DNA of 64,000 nucleotides, taken from the NCBI RefSeq assembly GCF_000833025.1, contig NZ_CP010817.1, positions 2,914,001 through 2,978,000 on the forward strand, written 5' to 3'. The stretch is from Myroides profundi (GTDB lineage: Bacteria > Bacteroidota > Bacteroidia > Flavobacteriales > Flavobacteriaceae). The notes beneath the pieces are model-generated. The model was given only the letters and a program-made list of their open reading frames with translations, made no database searches and was not told where the DNA came from. The position numbers and the translations under genes were made by a program. Position 1 is the first letter of the stretch. Every line of letters starts with the position of its first letter. Shown in pieces: positions 1 to 8,709 of the stretch.

Positions 1-389
1 CAACTTCGAATTAAAACATCTACATTTTCCTTATCCTCCTTCAGCTCTTTAATCGCCTCTTCATAATATTGTTTCGCTTTGCTTTTACTCCCTTGATTAG
101 TCTCATAAATCCCTTGATAATACGCTATCACGCCTTTAGATAACAAATGCTTATGAGGCGAAGACAATACCTTAGTCAGCGCTTCCTTACTGTTCACACT
201 ATCTGTAGGAGCATAAAACTCTGCTAAAAGCAAATAATGCTCTAAACGATTTTTTTCACTCTTACTAGTCTTGATTTGTTCATTTATTTCTCTGAAGTAA
301 CCTTCTTCATCTAAAGGTAATAGCTGCTGACCATAACTAAAAGAAATGAATAAAGTAAAGGAAACAAGTAGATAAAGATTTTTCAACAT
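1..389 (-). CDS. TPR-like secreted protein, N-terminal part only
   Basis: The reading frame begins with an ATG at 387-389 on the minus strand and stays open to the left edge, so the C-terminal part is missing. The first 20 residues (MLKNLYLLVSFTLFISFSYG) form a signal peptide, with cleavage likely before QQ. The rest (about 110 residues) is helical and rich in K, E, Y and L. It contains a stretch resembling tetratricopeptide repeats (AYYQGIYETNQGSKSKAKQ, then YYEEAI). In Bacteroidota such N-termini often belong to periplasmic TPR sensor domains of histidine kinases or LuxR-type regulators, but the visible part cannot decide this. I see no catalytic motif. Confidence 0.6.
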   Translation of the reverse strand, partial: MLKNLYLLVSFTLFISFSYGQQLLPLDEEGYFREINEQIKTSKSEKNRLEHYLLLAEFYAPTDSVNSKEALTKVLSSPHKHLLSKGVIAYYQGIYETNQGSKSKAKQYYEEAIKELKEDKENVDVLIRS

Positions 390-494
390 AGAATCATGTA
401 TTAAAGTACAAATATCACAATAAAAACACATTCATCATTTACTATTCAAAAATTAATGGTAAACCATTAGAAACAGATTCATGGTATTCTGTGA

Positions 495-525
495 TTGTCA
501 TAAAAAGCCAATCTACTGATATTTG
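495..525 (+). promoter_or_regulatory. Bacteroidota-type promoter for the small lipoprotein
   Basis: TTG at 495-497 is followed after 20 bases by GATATTTG at 518-525, one mismatch from the Bacteroidota -7 consensus TAnnTTTG. The ATG of the lipoprotein gene lies 29 bases further on, which fits a short leader. Confidence 0.45.
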
Positions 526-554
526 TAACTCACATATAAAACAAAACAAAAAAC

Positions 555-1031
555 ATGAAAAACTCAAAATTAAAAACTGCTTTTTTAAGTGTATTAGCCG
601 TTTTAACATTAGGCTTAGCTACTACAGCTTGTAGTAGTGATGATAATAGCACTGACAGTCCAGCTTTAGAAAAGAATACTTACAAAGTCACAGTATCCTT
701 AACTAATGTTGGTGAGAATGATTTTGTTTCTCTAACTTATGCAGGAGGAACACTTAGCGGAAAGACAGATGTATGGAAAGTAAACGGTAAAGTTAGAACA
801 GGTGAGTCTGCTATTAGTCTAGCGAAGAACGACTTCGGTGCTGGTACTAAAACGTATGTAATCGAAACTACTGAGCCTATCAACGCTTTTGCTAATAGTG
901 TACAAATTATTAACTATGGAGAGAGTTTACCAATCAACTATAAAATAGAAAAAGGAGGAAAAGTATTGGTTAATGAAGAACTAACTTTATCAGGAGATGG
1001 TAAAGACTTCTCTAAACAATACGCTTTCTAA
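555..1031 (+). CDS. Small secreted lipoprotein of unknown function
   Basis: This 158-residue protein has a hydrophobic signal sequence ending in a lipobox-like LATTACSS. The Cys at about residue 26 is the likely lipidation site, so the mature protein should be anchored in a membrane and face the periplasm or the outside. The mature part begins with a Ser/Asp linker (SSDDNSTDS), then about 120 residues with alternating hydrophobic residues (TYKVTVSLTNVG, KTYVIETTEPINAF) that suggest a small beta-sandwich. I recognise no family. It is a single-gene unit with its own promoter-like element upstream and a strong hairpin at 1125-1160 downstream. Confidence 0.7.
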   Translation: MKNSKLKTAFLSVLAVLTLGLATTACSSDDNSTDSPALEKNTYKVTVSLTNVGENDFVSLTYAGGTLSGKTDVWKVNGKVRTGESAISLAKNDFGAGTKTYVIETTEPINAFANSVQIINYGESLPINYKIEKGGKVLVNEELTLSGDGKDFSKQYAF

Positions 1032-1124
1032 CACATTCTTATTACTTTCTCAAGTATTGTTTAGTTACTAGAACATCTTTATTATTAGTTGTCTAAGATG
1101 TTTACATGAGATGTTTGTTAACGA

Positions 1125-1160
1125 TTACCCACTATAAGTGTTAGTACCTATAGTGGGTAA
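1125..1160 (+). terminator. Stem-loop after the lipoprotein gene
   Basis: A perfect 12-bp stem (TTACCCACTATA with TATAGTGGGTAA) surrounds a 12-base loop and is followed by a short T-rich tract (TTTTATG). It lies about 95 bases past the lipoprotein stop and before the convergent DUF4269 gene, so it probably ends transcription of the former. Confidence 0.6.
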
Positions 1161-1211
1161 TTTTATGTTTAAAAAGGTACTATATACTAATAAATCAACC
1201 CCACAATTCCT

Positions 1212-1763
1212 TTATTCATATCTATCTAACTCCTTATTACCATAAACTAATAAGCTATCATAAGGATTGCCGGTTAACCCTAATAACTGTGCAAAAGCAG
1301 GCTCCGTTTTTATCCCTGCTTTTTTCAGCTTTATTACTTCTTGCTTGAAGCTATCACCTTTCTCGTTTAAGATGGCATATTCAATGAGCATATGTCTATA
1401 ACCATTTTGTTCTTCTATAGGTCTAGGTTGAGCGAACAACTCTACCGGAAATTCTTCTAACGTAAAGTTGACTACTACAGTAGGTATACCTCCTATCTCC
1501 GCTTCTGTCAAAGTATAGTCTTCTATAAACGAAAACGAAAGTTGTACGGTTTGTATAAACTCCTCTTTATTCTGATAACAACAAGCAATATCTAAATCAC
1601 TCCCTTCAACGGCAATATCTATCGGAAAAGTACCGATTAATACTGGATCAAACTTACGTAACTTATCCATTACTAATCCTTGTTCTAGTACCTCAGCTAT
1701 TCGCTGTTGTACCTTGTTTCCTTCTCGTAGATAACTCAGCTCTTTAAAATTAATATCACTCAT
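1212..1763 (-). CDS. DUF4269 family protein
   Basis: The 183-residue protein matches the DUF4269 pattern as I know it: an N-terminal helix, then FDPVLIGTFPIDIAVEGSD followed by LDIAC, which resembles the G-S/T...D-x-D core of nucleotidyltransferase-fold enzymes (D in SDLDI as metal ligand candidates). A C-terminal helical part carries LLGLTGNPYDSLL. The substrate is unknown. The gene lies 15 bases downstream of the SMR efflux gene on the same strand, so the two are probably cotranscribed. It is close to full length for the family. The family assignment is from memory of conserved features and the enzymatic role is inference. Confidence 0.7.
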   Translation of the reverse strand: MSDINFKELSYLREGNKVQQRIAEVLEQGLVMDKLRKFDPVLIGTFPIDIAVEGSDLDIACCYQNKEEFIQTVQLSFSFIEDYTLTEAEIGGIPTVVVNFTLEEFPVELFAQPRPIEEQNGYRHMLIEYAILNEKGDSFKQEVIKLKKAGIKTEPAFAQLLGLTGNPYDSLLVYGNKELDRYE

Positions 1764-1778
1764 TTTTCTATCTGTTAT

Positions 1779-2111
1779 TTAATGTGCACTCATTTTAGAG
1801 AATACATTGATTACAACTACCCCCGCTATAATCAATCCCAGCCCTAATACAGCAGGTACATCTGGTTTTTGGTTATACAGTACTATCGCTATCAAAGTTA
1901 CTAAAACGATACCTACTCCTGACCATATCGCATACGCTATCCCTACGGGAATAGTGCGAAGAGTCTGACTTAAACAATAAAATGCAGCCGCATACATCAA
2001 TACTGTCAATACACTAGCTCCTAATTTAGAAAATTGTTCTGATGCTTTTAAAGCACTAGTACCTATTACTTCACACACAATAGCTACTGCTAAAAAGATA
2101 AAATTCTTCAT
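1779..2111 (-). CDS. SMR family small multidrug efflux protein (EmrE/QacE-like)
   Basis: At 110 residues this has the usual size and four membrane helices of the small multidrug resistance family. The essential membrane-embedded Glu sits near residue 14 in AIVCEVIGTSALK, and the family motif GIAYAIWSGVGIV is present in helix 3. Such proteins work as antiparallel or parallel dimers in the inner membrane and exchange protons for lipophilic cations or guanidinium. WSGVG plus the Glu do not separate drug exporters from guanidinium exporters with certainty. It stands right after a terminator and just upstream of the DUF4269 gene, so it heads a two-gene unit. Confidence 0.9.
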   Translation of the reverse strand: MKNFIFLAVAIVCEVIGTSALKASEQFSKLGASVLTVLMYAAAFYCLSQTLRTIPVGIAYAIWSGVGIVLVTLIAIVLYNQKPDVPAVLGLGLIIAGVVVINVFSKMSAH

Positions 2112-2136
2112 ATATCATTTATTTACGCCACAAAAA

Positions 2137-2156
2137 TAGCCCTCAACAGAGGGCTA
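2137..2156 (-). terminator. Intrinsic terminator after the Crp-family gene
   Basis: The perfect 8-bp stem TAGCCCTC/GAGGGCTA with an AACA loop is followed, in the minus direction, by a T tract (TTTTTG). It separates the Crp-family gene (stop at 2172) from the SMR gene (start at 2111). Reading in the plus direction it also has T residues after the stem. Confidence 0.8.
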
Positions 2157-2171
2157 CTTTTTTGATATATG

Positions 2172-2732
2172 TCAAATTCTTCTGATTCTGCTCAGTGTTT
2201 CTTGGGAGATCCCTAGATAAGATGCGATATTTCCTAAAGGAATTCTATTCACATCACTCCCTAGATCTTTTAATAATCTGTGGTATCGCTCTGTAGCAGA
2301 CATGGTCTGTAGTTGAAAAGCTCTATCTTCTAACTGTAAACAATAATCTTCTGTAGAGCGTCTTAAAATCAAGTTCAACTCAGGATATTCTTTAAAAAAG
2401 CGAAATATAACTTGGTTTGGAATCGCATGTACCACACAGTCTTCCATACATTGTATAAACTCAAGAGAAGCCTTGCTCTTATACATCTGATAAGTAGATC
2501 CCATGATCGTTTGTTCAAAAGCAAACCATACATCTATCTCTTGATCATTATGCATATAGAATCCACGCACAAAGCCTTCTTCTAAAACATAAAGACTACC
2601 TGACAGTTGTCCTTTTTTTAGTAAGTACTCCCCTTTTCTCTTATAAAATATCTGAGTATTTTTCTCCAAAGCCTCTTTACACATTGGTGATAAATACCCA
2701 TATTGCTCGAATAATCTAATTAACATATTCAT
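2172..2732 (-). CDS. Crp/Fnr family transcriptional regulator
   Basis: This 186-residue protein has a cyclic-nucleotide-binding-type beta-roll (about residues 20-115, with KKGQLSGSLYVLEEGFVRGF) and a short C-terminal helix-turn-helix ending in IASYLGISQETLSRIRR. The arrangement is typical of the short Bacteroidota Crp-like regulators. The Arg that binds cAMP phosphate in true Crp is not evident, so the ligand is unknown. It is the third gene of a minus-strand cluster after a P-loop ATPase and a GNAT acetyltransferase and ends at a good terminator. It may control the SMR efflux gene next to it; that link is inference from position only. Confidence 0.85.
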   Translation of the reverse strand: MNMLIRLFEQYGYLSPMCKEALEKNTQIFYKRKGEYLLKKGQLSGSLYVLEEGFVRGFYMHNDQEIDVWFAFEQTIMGSTYQMYKSKASLEFIQCMEDCVVHAIPNQVIFRFFKEYPELNLILRRSTEDYCLQLEDRAFQLQTMSATERYHRLLKDLGSDVNRIPLGNIASYLGISQETLSRIRRI

Positions 2733-2754
2733 AGCGTTCCTTCGTTATAGCCTT

Positions 2755-3276
2755 TTATTTCTTAAGTCTAATATACCAAAAATTTGGCACACCTTCATCT
2801 AAAAATGTATCGACTACTTTAAAACCTACTTTTTCTAACACATGTCTAGAGCCGTCATTCCCTACTTCAGAACTAGCATGTATTGGTAATGTTGTCAAAT
2901 ATTTGTCTGCATATACTAAGCATGCTTCTGCAGCCTCAGTAGCATATCCCTTACCCCATGCCTCGTAGATAAAGCGGTATCCTAAATCTAAGTATTCTGC
3001 CACTCCACTAGGTCCGTCTTTTAAATACTTAAATCCTGTCCACCCGATAAAAGTATTCGTTTCTTTCTCTATCACAGCCCATCTTCCGATGCCGAAGTCT
3101 TCGTATTGCTGACGAATAAATCTGATTACACCTAGCGCCTCTTCTTTAGTCCCTATCGGTTTCTTACCTAAGAACTCTAACACTCGGATATCTCCGTCTA
3201 AAGCCAATATTCCCTCTACATCTCCTTCTTCTAAAGGGCGAATTATCACTCTATCAGTCTCTATTATTTCTTTCAT
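2755..3276 (-). CDS. GNAT family N-acetyltransferase (RimJ/RimL type)
   Basis: The 173-residue protein begins ETDRVIIRPLEEGD, the typical start of the RimJ/RimL-like GNAT subgroup. It carries the acetyl-CoA pyrophosphate-binding region as LGYRFIYEAWGKGYATEA, followed by the VLEKVGF motif near the C-terminus. It should transfer an acetyl group from acetyl-CoA to an amine of a protein or small molecule; the substrate cannot be told. Its start overlaps the end of the upstream ATPase gene by 23 bases, which implies coupled translation, and it lies 22 bases before the Crp-family gene. Confidence 0.85.
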   Translation of the reverse strand: MKEIIETDRVIIRPLEEGDVEGILALDGDIRVLEFLGKKPIGTKEEALGVIRFIRQQYEDFGIGRWAVIEKETNTFIGWTGFKYLKDGPSGVAEYLDLGYRFIYEAWGKGYATEAAEACLVYADKYLTTLPIHASSEVGNDGSRHVLEKVGFKVVDTFLDEGVPNFWYIRLKK

Positions 3277-3820
3277 TTTCTTCTTTCTTTAATTGATTCA
3301 TTACGAAGGTTACGCGTTCATCTACTGTCCCTTTAGGTACCTCTATTAGATTATAACCATATCGTTGATACGTTGTTTTCATTGTCTCATAAGTTGCCCT
3401 AGCTACCTCCATATCCTGTTTGCGCTCTTTGTCTTGCGTATATATTTCTTCCCATGGAGGTAAGATAAAGACAGTTGGCATATAGGGAAGACTGGAGGCG
3501 ATACTATGCTGTGCCTCACTTATATCTAATCCTTCTAATACGGCATAGCCTATGCTATCGAGTATCCCTCTGTCCCATAATATAACCTCATCCGTTATAC
3601 AATGTTCATAATCATAAATAGACTGAGACAACATCGCTTCACAAAATAATTGTTTATTCTCCCAAGGCAGTACATCACTACCCAAAGCTTGTTCGCGCTG
3701 GATAATAGCCCTCCCCACTTCAGGCATTACGGTATATCCTTGAACTTCTAAGGCATGAAGTAACGTCGTTTTTCCGCTACCTGGGCCTCCTGTAAATATA
3801 TAGAATCGTGGTATGTTCAT
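3254..3820 (-). CDS. AAA_28/NadR-like P-loop ATPase or kinase
   Basis: The protein of 188 residues starts with a Walker A loop close to the N-terminus (FTGGPGSGKTTLLHAL, about residues 9-24). It continues with YTVMPEVGRAII and a Walker-B-like strand VILWDRGILDSIGYA, the layout of the AAA_28 (NadR-type) family, which are nucleoside or small-molecule kinases or ATPases. The real substrate is unknown. It is the first gene of a three-gene minus-strand cluster and overlaps the GNAT gene. Small GNAT plus kinase-like pairs of this type often look like detoxification genes, but that is only an impression. Confidence 0.75.
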   Translation of the reverse strand: MNIPRFYIFTGGPGSGKTTLLHALEVQGYTVMPEVGRAIIQREQALGSDVLPWENKQLFCEAMLSQSIYDYEHCITDEVILWDRGILDSIGYAVLEGLDISEAQHSIASSLPYMPTVFILPPWEEIYTQDKERKQDMEVARATYETMKTTYQRYGYNLIEVPKGTVDERVTFVMNQLKKEENERNNRD

Positions 3821-4165
3821 GTATATAATATGGTATTACTCACTCTTATTGATAACCTCAACAAGAGCAAAACTGTTTTTACTGATACTTGTATTCTTAG
3901 GAAAAACGAAAAGCAATCACTGTAGTAGTACCTACACACTTTTCTAAAAATGAAGTCATTAAGATAGAAGATAACCTTAATGTAGTAAGGCAAATTTACT
4001 CAAAATATCCTAATCCAAAAAAAACAAACACATTACCACCTCACTATGGATATAGATTTACACTCCACATCCTATTTACTTTACACTATAATATACGCTA
4101 TATATAGACTCAACTATAGGCACGGATTATACTCTATTATCTCATATATATAATCCGTGTCATAC
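3821..4165. other. Intergenic region of 345 bp
   Basis: I see no gene here. The only notable structure is an inverted repeat at 4121-4159 (CACGGATTATA with TATAATCCGTG, 17-base loop) just past the stop of the methyltransferase gene. It could be its transcription end, although no clear T tract follows on the minus strand. The remainder is AT-rich and should hold the promoter of the minus-strand ATPase cluster, which I cannot pinpoint. Confidence 0.5.
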
Positions 4166-4963
4166 TTACTTCCTTGCTACGATAGCATATACTAAAGGAG
4201 CTTTATCCCCAAAAGGTTTAATCTGATACTTCTTAGGTGCTATCTCTACCACCTGATTAAAACAAGGGTAAGGAGAATAGTTATGTTCTTCGAAGGTATT
4301 TATTTGCAATTGATTATTAACCAATCCCTGCACAACATCAGCGATACTGTGATTCCAACTTACACTACCAAACTCAGCATCAGCAGTCTTATCTGCGTAG
4401 GTACCTGTCTCTGTCTCTACGATAGGCTCTATATTAAAATAAGAGTACTCTATCTTAGTAAAATCGTAGTCATACATCCAAATTAAAGGATGAAACTCTA
4501 CAAAAACAAACTTACCTCCTGGTTTGACAAACTTAGAAACTACCTCAGCCCATTTATTCATATCTGGTAACCAACCTATCACTCCATAACTGGTATATAC
4601 GATATCAAACTGCTCTTCTAACACCTCTGGTAATTTATACACATCACTACAAATAAATCGAGCATCTAGTCCTAACTGTTGAGCTAGTTCACTCCCCTTT
4701 TCTACAGCTTTATCAGACAGATCTACACCTGTTACATCTGCTCCCATTCTAGCTAACGAAAGCGTATCTTGTCCAAAGTGACATTGTAAATGAAGAATCT
4801 TCTTCCCTCTAACATCTCCTAACAAGTTTAACTCTATCTCATTTAGAGAAGTCTCCCCTGCCAAAAAATCTTTCATATTATAGAACTCAGAATCTACGTG
4901 CAAAGCCACCTTCTCATTCCAAGTTTTTTTATTGATCTCTATATAGTTATTATTTGTATCCAT
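4166..4963 (-). CDS. Class I SAM-dependent methyltransferase
   Basis: The 265-residue protein carries the SAM-binding motif I as ILHLQCHFGQDTLSLARMG and the acidic end of strand beta2 as ADVTGVDLSD (about residues 75-105), then FDIVYTSYGVIGWLP as motif post-II. This 'HLQCHFGQDTLS' form is typical of a group of class I methyltransferases common in Gram-positive and Bacteroidota genomes, without a known substrate. It stands alone between the ATPase cluster and the secreted peptidase gene. Length is normal for the group. Function beyond methyl transfer is not assignable. Confidence 0.85.
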   Translation of the reverse strand: MDTNNNYIEINKKTWNEKVALHVDSEFYNMKDFLAGETSLNEIELNLLGDVRGKKILHLQCHFGQDTLSLARMGADVTGVDLSDKAVEKGSELAQQLGLDARFICSDVYKLPEVLEEQFDIVYTSYGVIGWLPDMNKWAEVVSKFVKPGGKFVFVEFHPLIWMYDYDFTKIEYSYFNIEPIVETETGTYADKTADAEFGSVSWNHSIADVVQGLVNNQLQINTFEEHNYSPYPCFNQVVEIAPKKYQIKPFGDKAPLVYAIVARK

Positions 4964-5079
4964 GATCAGTTTACTCTTTCTATTTTAAGAAAGCTAAAAA
5001 TAATAATTCCAATTTACAAATCATCTACTGAGATGGTGTATTTTAAGGATATACAGAGACCATTAGTATAATTTTAGAA

Positions 5080-6489
5080 TTACAACTCTTTTTTTATTAC
5101 ATCAACAGCATTATTTATAGAGTTTTTCCCTTCAAAATACTTTGTTTTAATTTCTTCAAACTTCTTATCATCCTTAATTGTGTCCTTTAATGTAGAACAC
5201 AGAAAATCGTAGTTTGTAAAATCAGTCTTTGTCATAAGAATATTTCTTAACCAACTCCACATCTGTTTATCTCCGATTTCTTTTCGTATCGCCTCAAATA
5301 ACAAAGGTGCATAGGAATACACATACAGCTCCCTATCTAAATACTCTTCTTGAGACTTTATTTTACCAAACGGAATAACAACCTCTTTAAACTTATCTAA
5401 TGCTTCTATCTTTCTAGATACTATCCCTTTATAAACATCCTTACCTAAAACATCCTTAGTTAATTGCCAAGATAGATATTCTGCAAATCCTTCACTCATC
5501 ATATCTCCTAACTCTGCATTAAACACCTTATAGGTCCCAAAATAATAATGCCCTAACTCATGCGCAATAAAAGGTCTAAACCAATTCTGTATCTTAGGGT
5601 TAAAAATACTTTTCAATCCATTATCTCCCCAACCAATAGTATATATACTAGGATAAGCTACAAACATCCAAGCATCATTCTTAGAAGTAGGTGTAGTATT
5701 TATAAATACCGTTTCTTGTTCAAATGGAATACCGATATTAGTAGTATAATATTTTTTAAATGATTCTATCAAATGGCCGAATTCTTTTATTTGACTTTCA
5801 GCAATATCGGGATTTAATAAATAGGTATTATCAACTTTTAAATATTTATAATCTCCACTAAAAATAGCTAATTCTTGAGGCACATCACTTTTAAATCGAT
5901 GAGCTTGGCCATTCACAGGTATATTTCCATTAACATAAAGCGTAGTACAGTCCTTACATATTAATTCAATATCATATTTTACCCTATCATAAACCACATC
6001 CTTATCTATATCATATAAAACAGGATACCAACCAGATTGATTCCCGTCTGCTCTAACAGAATAATTATTAAAAGCTATATTCCCTCTCCAATCCTCTCTA
6101 CTATAATTCTCAATAGTATCAGTAGCTACAGGAAATTTACCTACATATCTTATCTGCAAAGATTTAGGTAGAAACTTGCCACTCTTAGTATTATCTGCAA
6201 AATAGTAAGCTAATGTTTCCCCTGTTGAAGTTGAATCTGTAACTGATTTATCTGCATAAATTAAAAAGTCATTTGGTTCCTTACTTCTAAAGTGTAAAGG
6301 ATTCATGCCTGAGTTTAAACGAATATAATAGTTCTTTAACTGCGGAATATCTGATAAAGTCAAGTCACATTCAAAGGTTCCCTCTTTAATAGAAATATTA
6401 ACTTTTCCCGTGATTAAAGGTGCATTTTCTTGAGCAAACAAATACATTGATGTAAGGAATATCAGTACTAGCAAATATGCTTTTTTCAT
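5080..6489 (-). CDS. Secreted M1-like zinc metallopeptidase (gluzincin)
   Basis: This 469-residue protein begins with a signal peptide (MKKAYLLVLIFLTSMYLFAQ). The gluzincin zinc site is clear: HELGH at about residues 311-315, then 18 residues and the third ligand Glu in MSEGFAEYLSW, which matches HEXXH-X18-E of family M1. The first 230 residues look like an M1-type N-terminal beta domain, with two Cys in ICKDCTTLYV. The GxMEN exopeptidase motif expected before the zinc site is not recognisable; the corresponding stretch reads AWMFVAYPSIYTIGWG. Aminopeptidase specificity is therefore doubtful. It lacks the long C-terminal helical domain of full M1 enzymes. Confidence 0.8.
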   Translation of the reverse strand: MKKAYLLVLIFLTSMYLFAQENAPLITGKVNISIKEGTFECDLTLSDIPQLKNYYIRLNSGMNPLHFRSKEPNDFLIYADKSVTDSTSTGETLAYYFADNTKSGKFLPKSLQIRYVGKFPVATDTIENYSREDWRGNIAFNNYSVRADGNQSGWYPVLYDIDKDVVYDRVKYDIELICKDCTTLYVNGNIPVNGQAHRFKSDVPQELAIFSGDYKYLKVDNTYLLNPDIAESQIKEFGHLIESFKKYYTTNIGIPFEQETVFINTTPTSKNDAWMFVAYPSIYTIGWGDNGLKSIFNPKIQNWFRPFIAHELGHYYFGTYKVFNAELGDMMSEGFAEYLSWQLTKDVLGKDVYKGIVSRKIEALDKFKEVVIPFGKIKSQEEYLDRELYVYSYAPLLFEAIRKEIGDKQMWSWLRNILMTKTDFTNYDFLCSTLKDTIKDDKKFEEIKTKYFEGKNSINNAVDVIKKEL

Positions 6490-6765
6490 AATATAGTATA
6501 GGTATGTTTAGTAAGTTACAAGATAATAAAAAACACCCCCTTAATAATCAAAAAGTTATACTATTAATCAAACAAATAGCTTACTCTAAAGAATTATAAG
6601 GTCTGAATAACATAATTAAACCTATAGTTCATTATAAGCACACATTCAATAGTTCTAGTATTATTCTATTTTTCTAAACACATCCTGACACATCTTCATG
6701 ACTATTTCTCTATACAATTCTATCCTACTACAATAGAATCACAAAAGCTAATTCAAGAACAATAG
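6490..6765. other. Intergenic stretch upstream of the peptidase gene
   Basis: AT-rich sequence with no gene that I can support. It should hold the promoter of the minus-strand peptidase gene. The right part runs into the degenerate small-ORF repeat at 6766. Confidence 0.4.
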
Positions 6766-7002
6766 CTGGATAATAAAAGGAGCATCCTTCGACTAACCAT
6801 CTCTTTCCTCCACCATTCTCTAGGTATTGTCCATGAATTGTCCAAGGATTTTGCTACATGCCTCGTATTTACTAGGGTTAAAGCAGGTATGAGTAAAGTA
6901 CAAAAAACAGCTAAAAACAAACAAAATAATGATAATCAACAACTTAACACAAAACACCATGCAAAAAAAATGATAGCTTTTTTTAAAATATTGGTCGTAT
7001 AA
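6766..7002 (+). pseudogene. Degenerate small ORF, copy of a dispersed repeat
   Basis: A reading frame without an ATG at its head runs from a CTG at 6766-6768 (directly after a TAG) to a TAA at 7000-7002. It aligns in frame, without a shift over about 36 codons, with the small ORF at 37079-37264. Shared residues include RSI at the start and GIVHELS in the middle, followed by D, FT and VKA. The CTG occupies exactly the position of the other copy's ATG. This suggests a formerly or still coding element that lost its start here, or one started at CTG. DNA similarity covers about 6766-6930; further down the two copies diverge. No known family is recognised. Confidence 0.45.
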
Positions 7003-7131
7003 AGGTCAAAATAACTGCTTTAACTAAAAAAAGAAGGGTAAAAAAAGCTATTTACCATTAAAAAACAGTAAAAAGAAGAGAGAAAACAAAAAAAGTACAG
7101 GTAGTTTTCTCGAATAGATACTATAACAAAA

Positions 7132-7159
7132 AGACGCAGTTCTGTGGTGAACTACGTCT
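7132..7159 (-). terminator. Terminator of the ars operon
   Basis: The 11-bp stem with one mismatch (AGACGcAGTTC / GAACTaCGTCT) and a 6-base loop lies 10 bases past the acr3 stop. It is followed by CTTTTTG in the minus direction, a classical intrinsic terminator for the arsenic genes. Confidence 0.75.
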
Positions 7160-7169
7160 CTATCTATAT

Positions 7170-8207
7170 TTATTTTTGATAATATTTCTTTTGCCAATAC
7201 AAGCTTAATCTCACTAGAGCAATTAAAACAGGTACTTCTACCAAAGGTCCTATCACTCCCACAAATGCTTGGGGAGAATGTATTCCAAAGACTGCAATAG
7301 CAATGGCAATAGCTAATTCAAAGTTGTTTCCAGAAGCAGTGAAAGCGATAGCAGCATTGTGATCATAAGGTAATTTCATACGATAGTTCAGCCAAAAACT
7401 GATGACAAACATCAATACAAAATAAATGACTAAAGGAATACCTACTTGTATCACTTCCATCGGTAATTCTACAACTTGCTGTCCTTTAAAAGAGAACATC
7501 AACAGTATCGTAAACAATAAAGCATACAAGGTAAAAGGTGATATACGTGGAATAAACCTGTGATTATACCACTGCTCTCCTTTGTATTTCACCAAGTATT
7601 TTCGACTTAAGAAGCCTGCTAAAAATGGAATTCCTAAGTAAATCAAGACACTCTGTATCACTTCACTTATCTCTATATGTACATCATAAGCAGCCAAACC
7701 TAATTTGGCAGGTAGTACATTAATAAAAAGCCATACATATACACTGTAAAAAAGTACTTGAAATACACTATTCAGAGCTACTAACATAGCAGCATATTCT
7801 TTATTTCCTTTTGCCAAATCATTCCAAACCAAAACCATCGCTATACATCTAGCCAATCCGATTAGAATCACTCCTATCATATAGTCAGGTTGATCCCTCA
7901 AGAAAATAATAGCCAACACAAACATAAGAACAGGGCCAATCACCCAATTCAGTAGTAAGGATGAAGTCAATGCCTTTTTATCTTCAAACACTTTTGGTAA
8001 TAAGTTATAATCCACCTTAGCTAATGGAGGATACATCATCACAATCAACCCTATCGCTAGAGGGATATTCGTACTCCCAATAGACACCGATGCCATAAGA
8101 TCTTGAATGCGGGGAAAGAAATAACCGACGCCAACACCTAATATCATGGCCAAAAATATCCAAAGGGTAAGGTAGCGATCTAAAAATTTCATCCTTTTAT
8201 TTCTCAT
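7170..8207 (-). CDS. acr3: ACR3 family arsenite efflux permease
   Basis: This 345-residue integral membrane protein has about ten helices and the ACR3 hallmarks: [20 protein letters not shown], and [18 protein letters not shown] with the essential Cys of the family in helix 4. It exports arsenite (and possibly antimonite) through the inner membrane, driven by proton motive force. It is the last gene of arsR-DUF6428-acr3; its annotated start overlaps the DUF6428 stop by 11 bases, while a second ATG 15 bases later (MKFLDRY) is an equally good start. No arsenate reductase or ArsA ATPase lies in the operon. Regulation by the ArsR operators upstream is likely. Confidence 0.92.
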   Translation of the reverse strand: MRNKRMKFLDRYLTLWIFLAMILGVGVGYFFPRIQDLMASVSIGSTNIPLAIGLIVMMYPPLAKVDYNLLPKVFEDKKALTSSLLLNWVIGPVLMFVLAIIFLRDQPDYMIGVILIGLARCIAMVLVWNDLAKGNKEYAAMLVALNSVFQVLFYSVYVWLFINVLPAKLGLAAYDVHIEISEVIQSVLIYLGIPFLAGFLSRKYLVKYKGEQWYNHRFIPRISPFTLYALLFTILLMFSFKGQQVVELPMEVIQVGIPLVIYFVLMFVISFWLNYRMKLPYDHNAAIAFTASGNNFELAIAIAIAVFGIHSPQAFVGVIGPLVEVPVLIALVRLSLYWQKKYYQK

Positions 8208-8682
8208 CCGAACAACAACCGCTACTAGGTGAACAACAAGATTCTACTTTTAAAGAAGACAGAGCTACTTTAGGTTTAGATACAGGTATACCACATGCAT
8301 CTTCTGCTAAACACGCTGTCAAGGTATTTTGTAATACAAAGTGCTTATTAGTTGTATCAAAACCAAGATTATACTTACCTATAGTAGCCTGTTGGTATTC
8401 TACCTCTACTTCAGCATCTTGAATCTGTAATAAACGCTCAGACAAATTAATAATCTGCAATAGCTTCTCAGCTTTCAGTTGATGATCGTAATCATCTGCT
8501 AACCACAACTGGAAACTCACTTTCTGCTCTTTTCGTACAGTACCTCCACAGTCAATAAAGTTTTTATCAATCTGACCTACTTCTGTAATATGAAAATGCG
8601 AGGGCACACTATTACCGTCTTCTAATTTAAATACCACGTCTTGCATGGTTGCTAACACTTGTTTTACTTCTGATAATTTCAT
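8197..8682 (-). CDS. DUF6428 family protein of the arsenic operon
   Basis: The 161-residue cytoplasmic protein matches the DUF6428 family, which in Flavobacteriia is usually found between arsR and the arsenite permease. It has conserved HFHITEVGQ near residue 30 and a Cys-rich tail ([15 protein letters not shown]) with two CC pairs. It also has single Cys residues in [13 protein letters not shown]. The clustered thiols suggest that it binds trivalent arsenic or a metal and may hand it to the permease; that is inference. It overlaps acr3 by 11 bases and lies 65 bases downstream of arsR, with a second ArsR-type operator in that gap. Confidence 0.8.
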   Translation of the reverse strand: MKLSEVKQVLATMQDVVFKLEDGNSVPSHFHITEVGQIDKNFIDCGGTVRKEQKVSFQLWLADDYDHQLKAEKLLQIINLSERLLQIQDAEVEVEYQQATIGKYNLGFDTTNKHFVLQNTLTACLAEDACGIPVSKPKVALSSLKVESCCSPSSGCCSDEK

Positions 8683-8709
8683 ATTTCTAAATTTTAATAC
8701 TCATTAATA

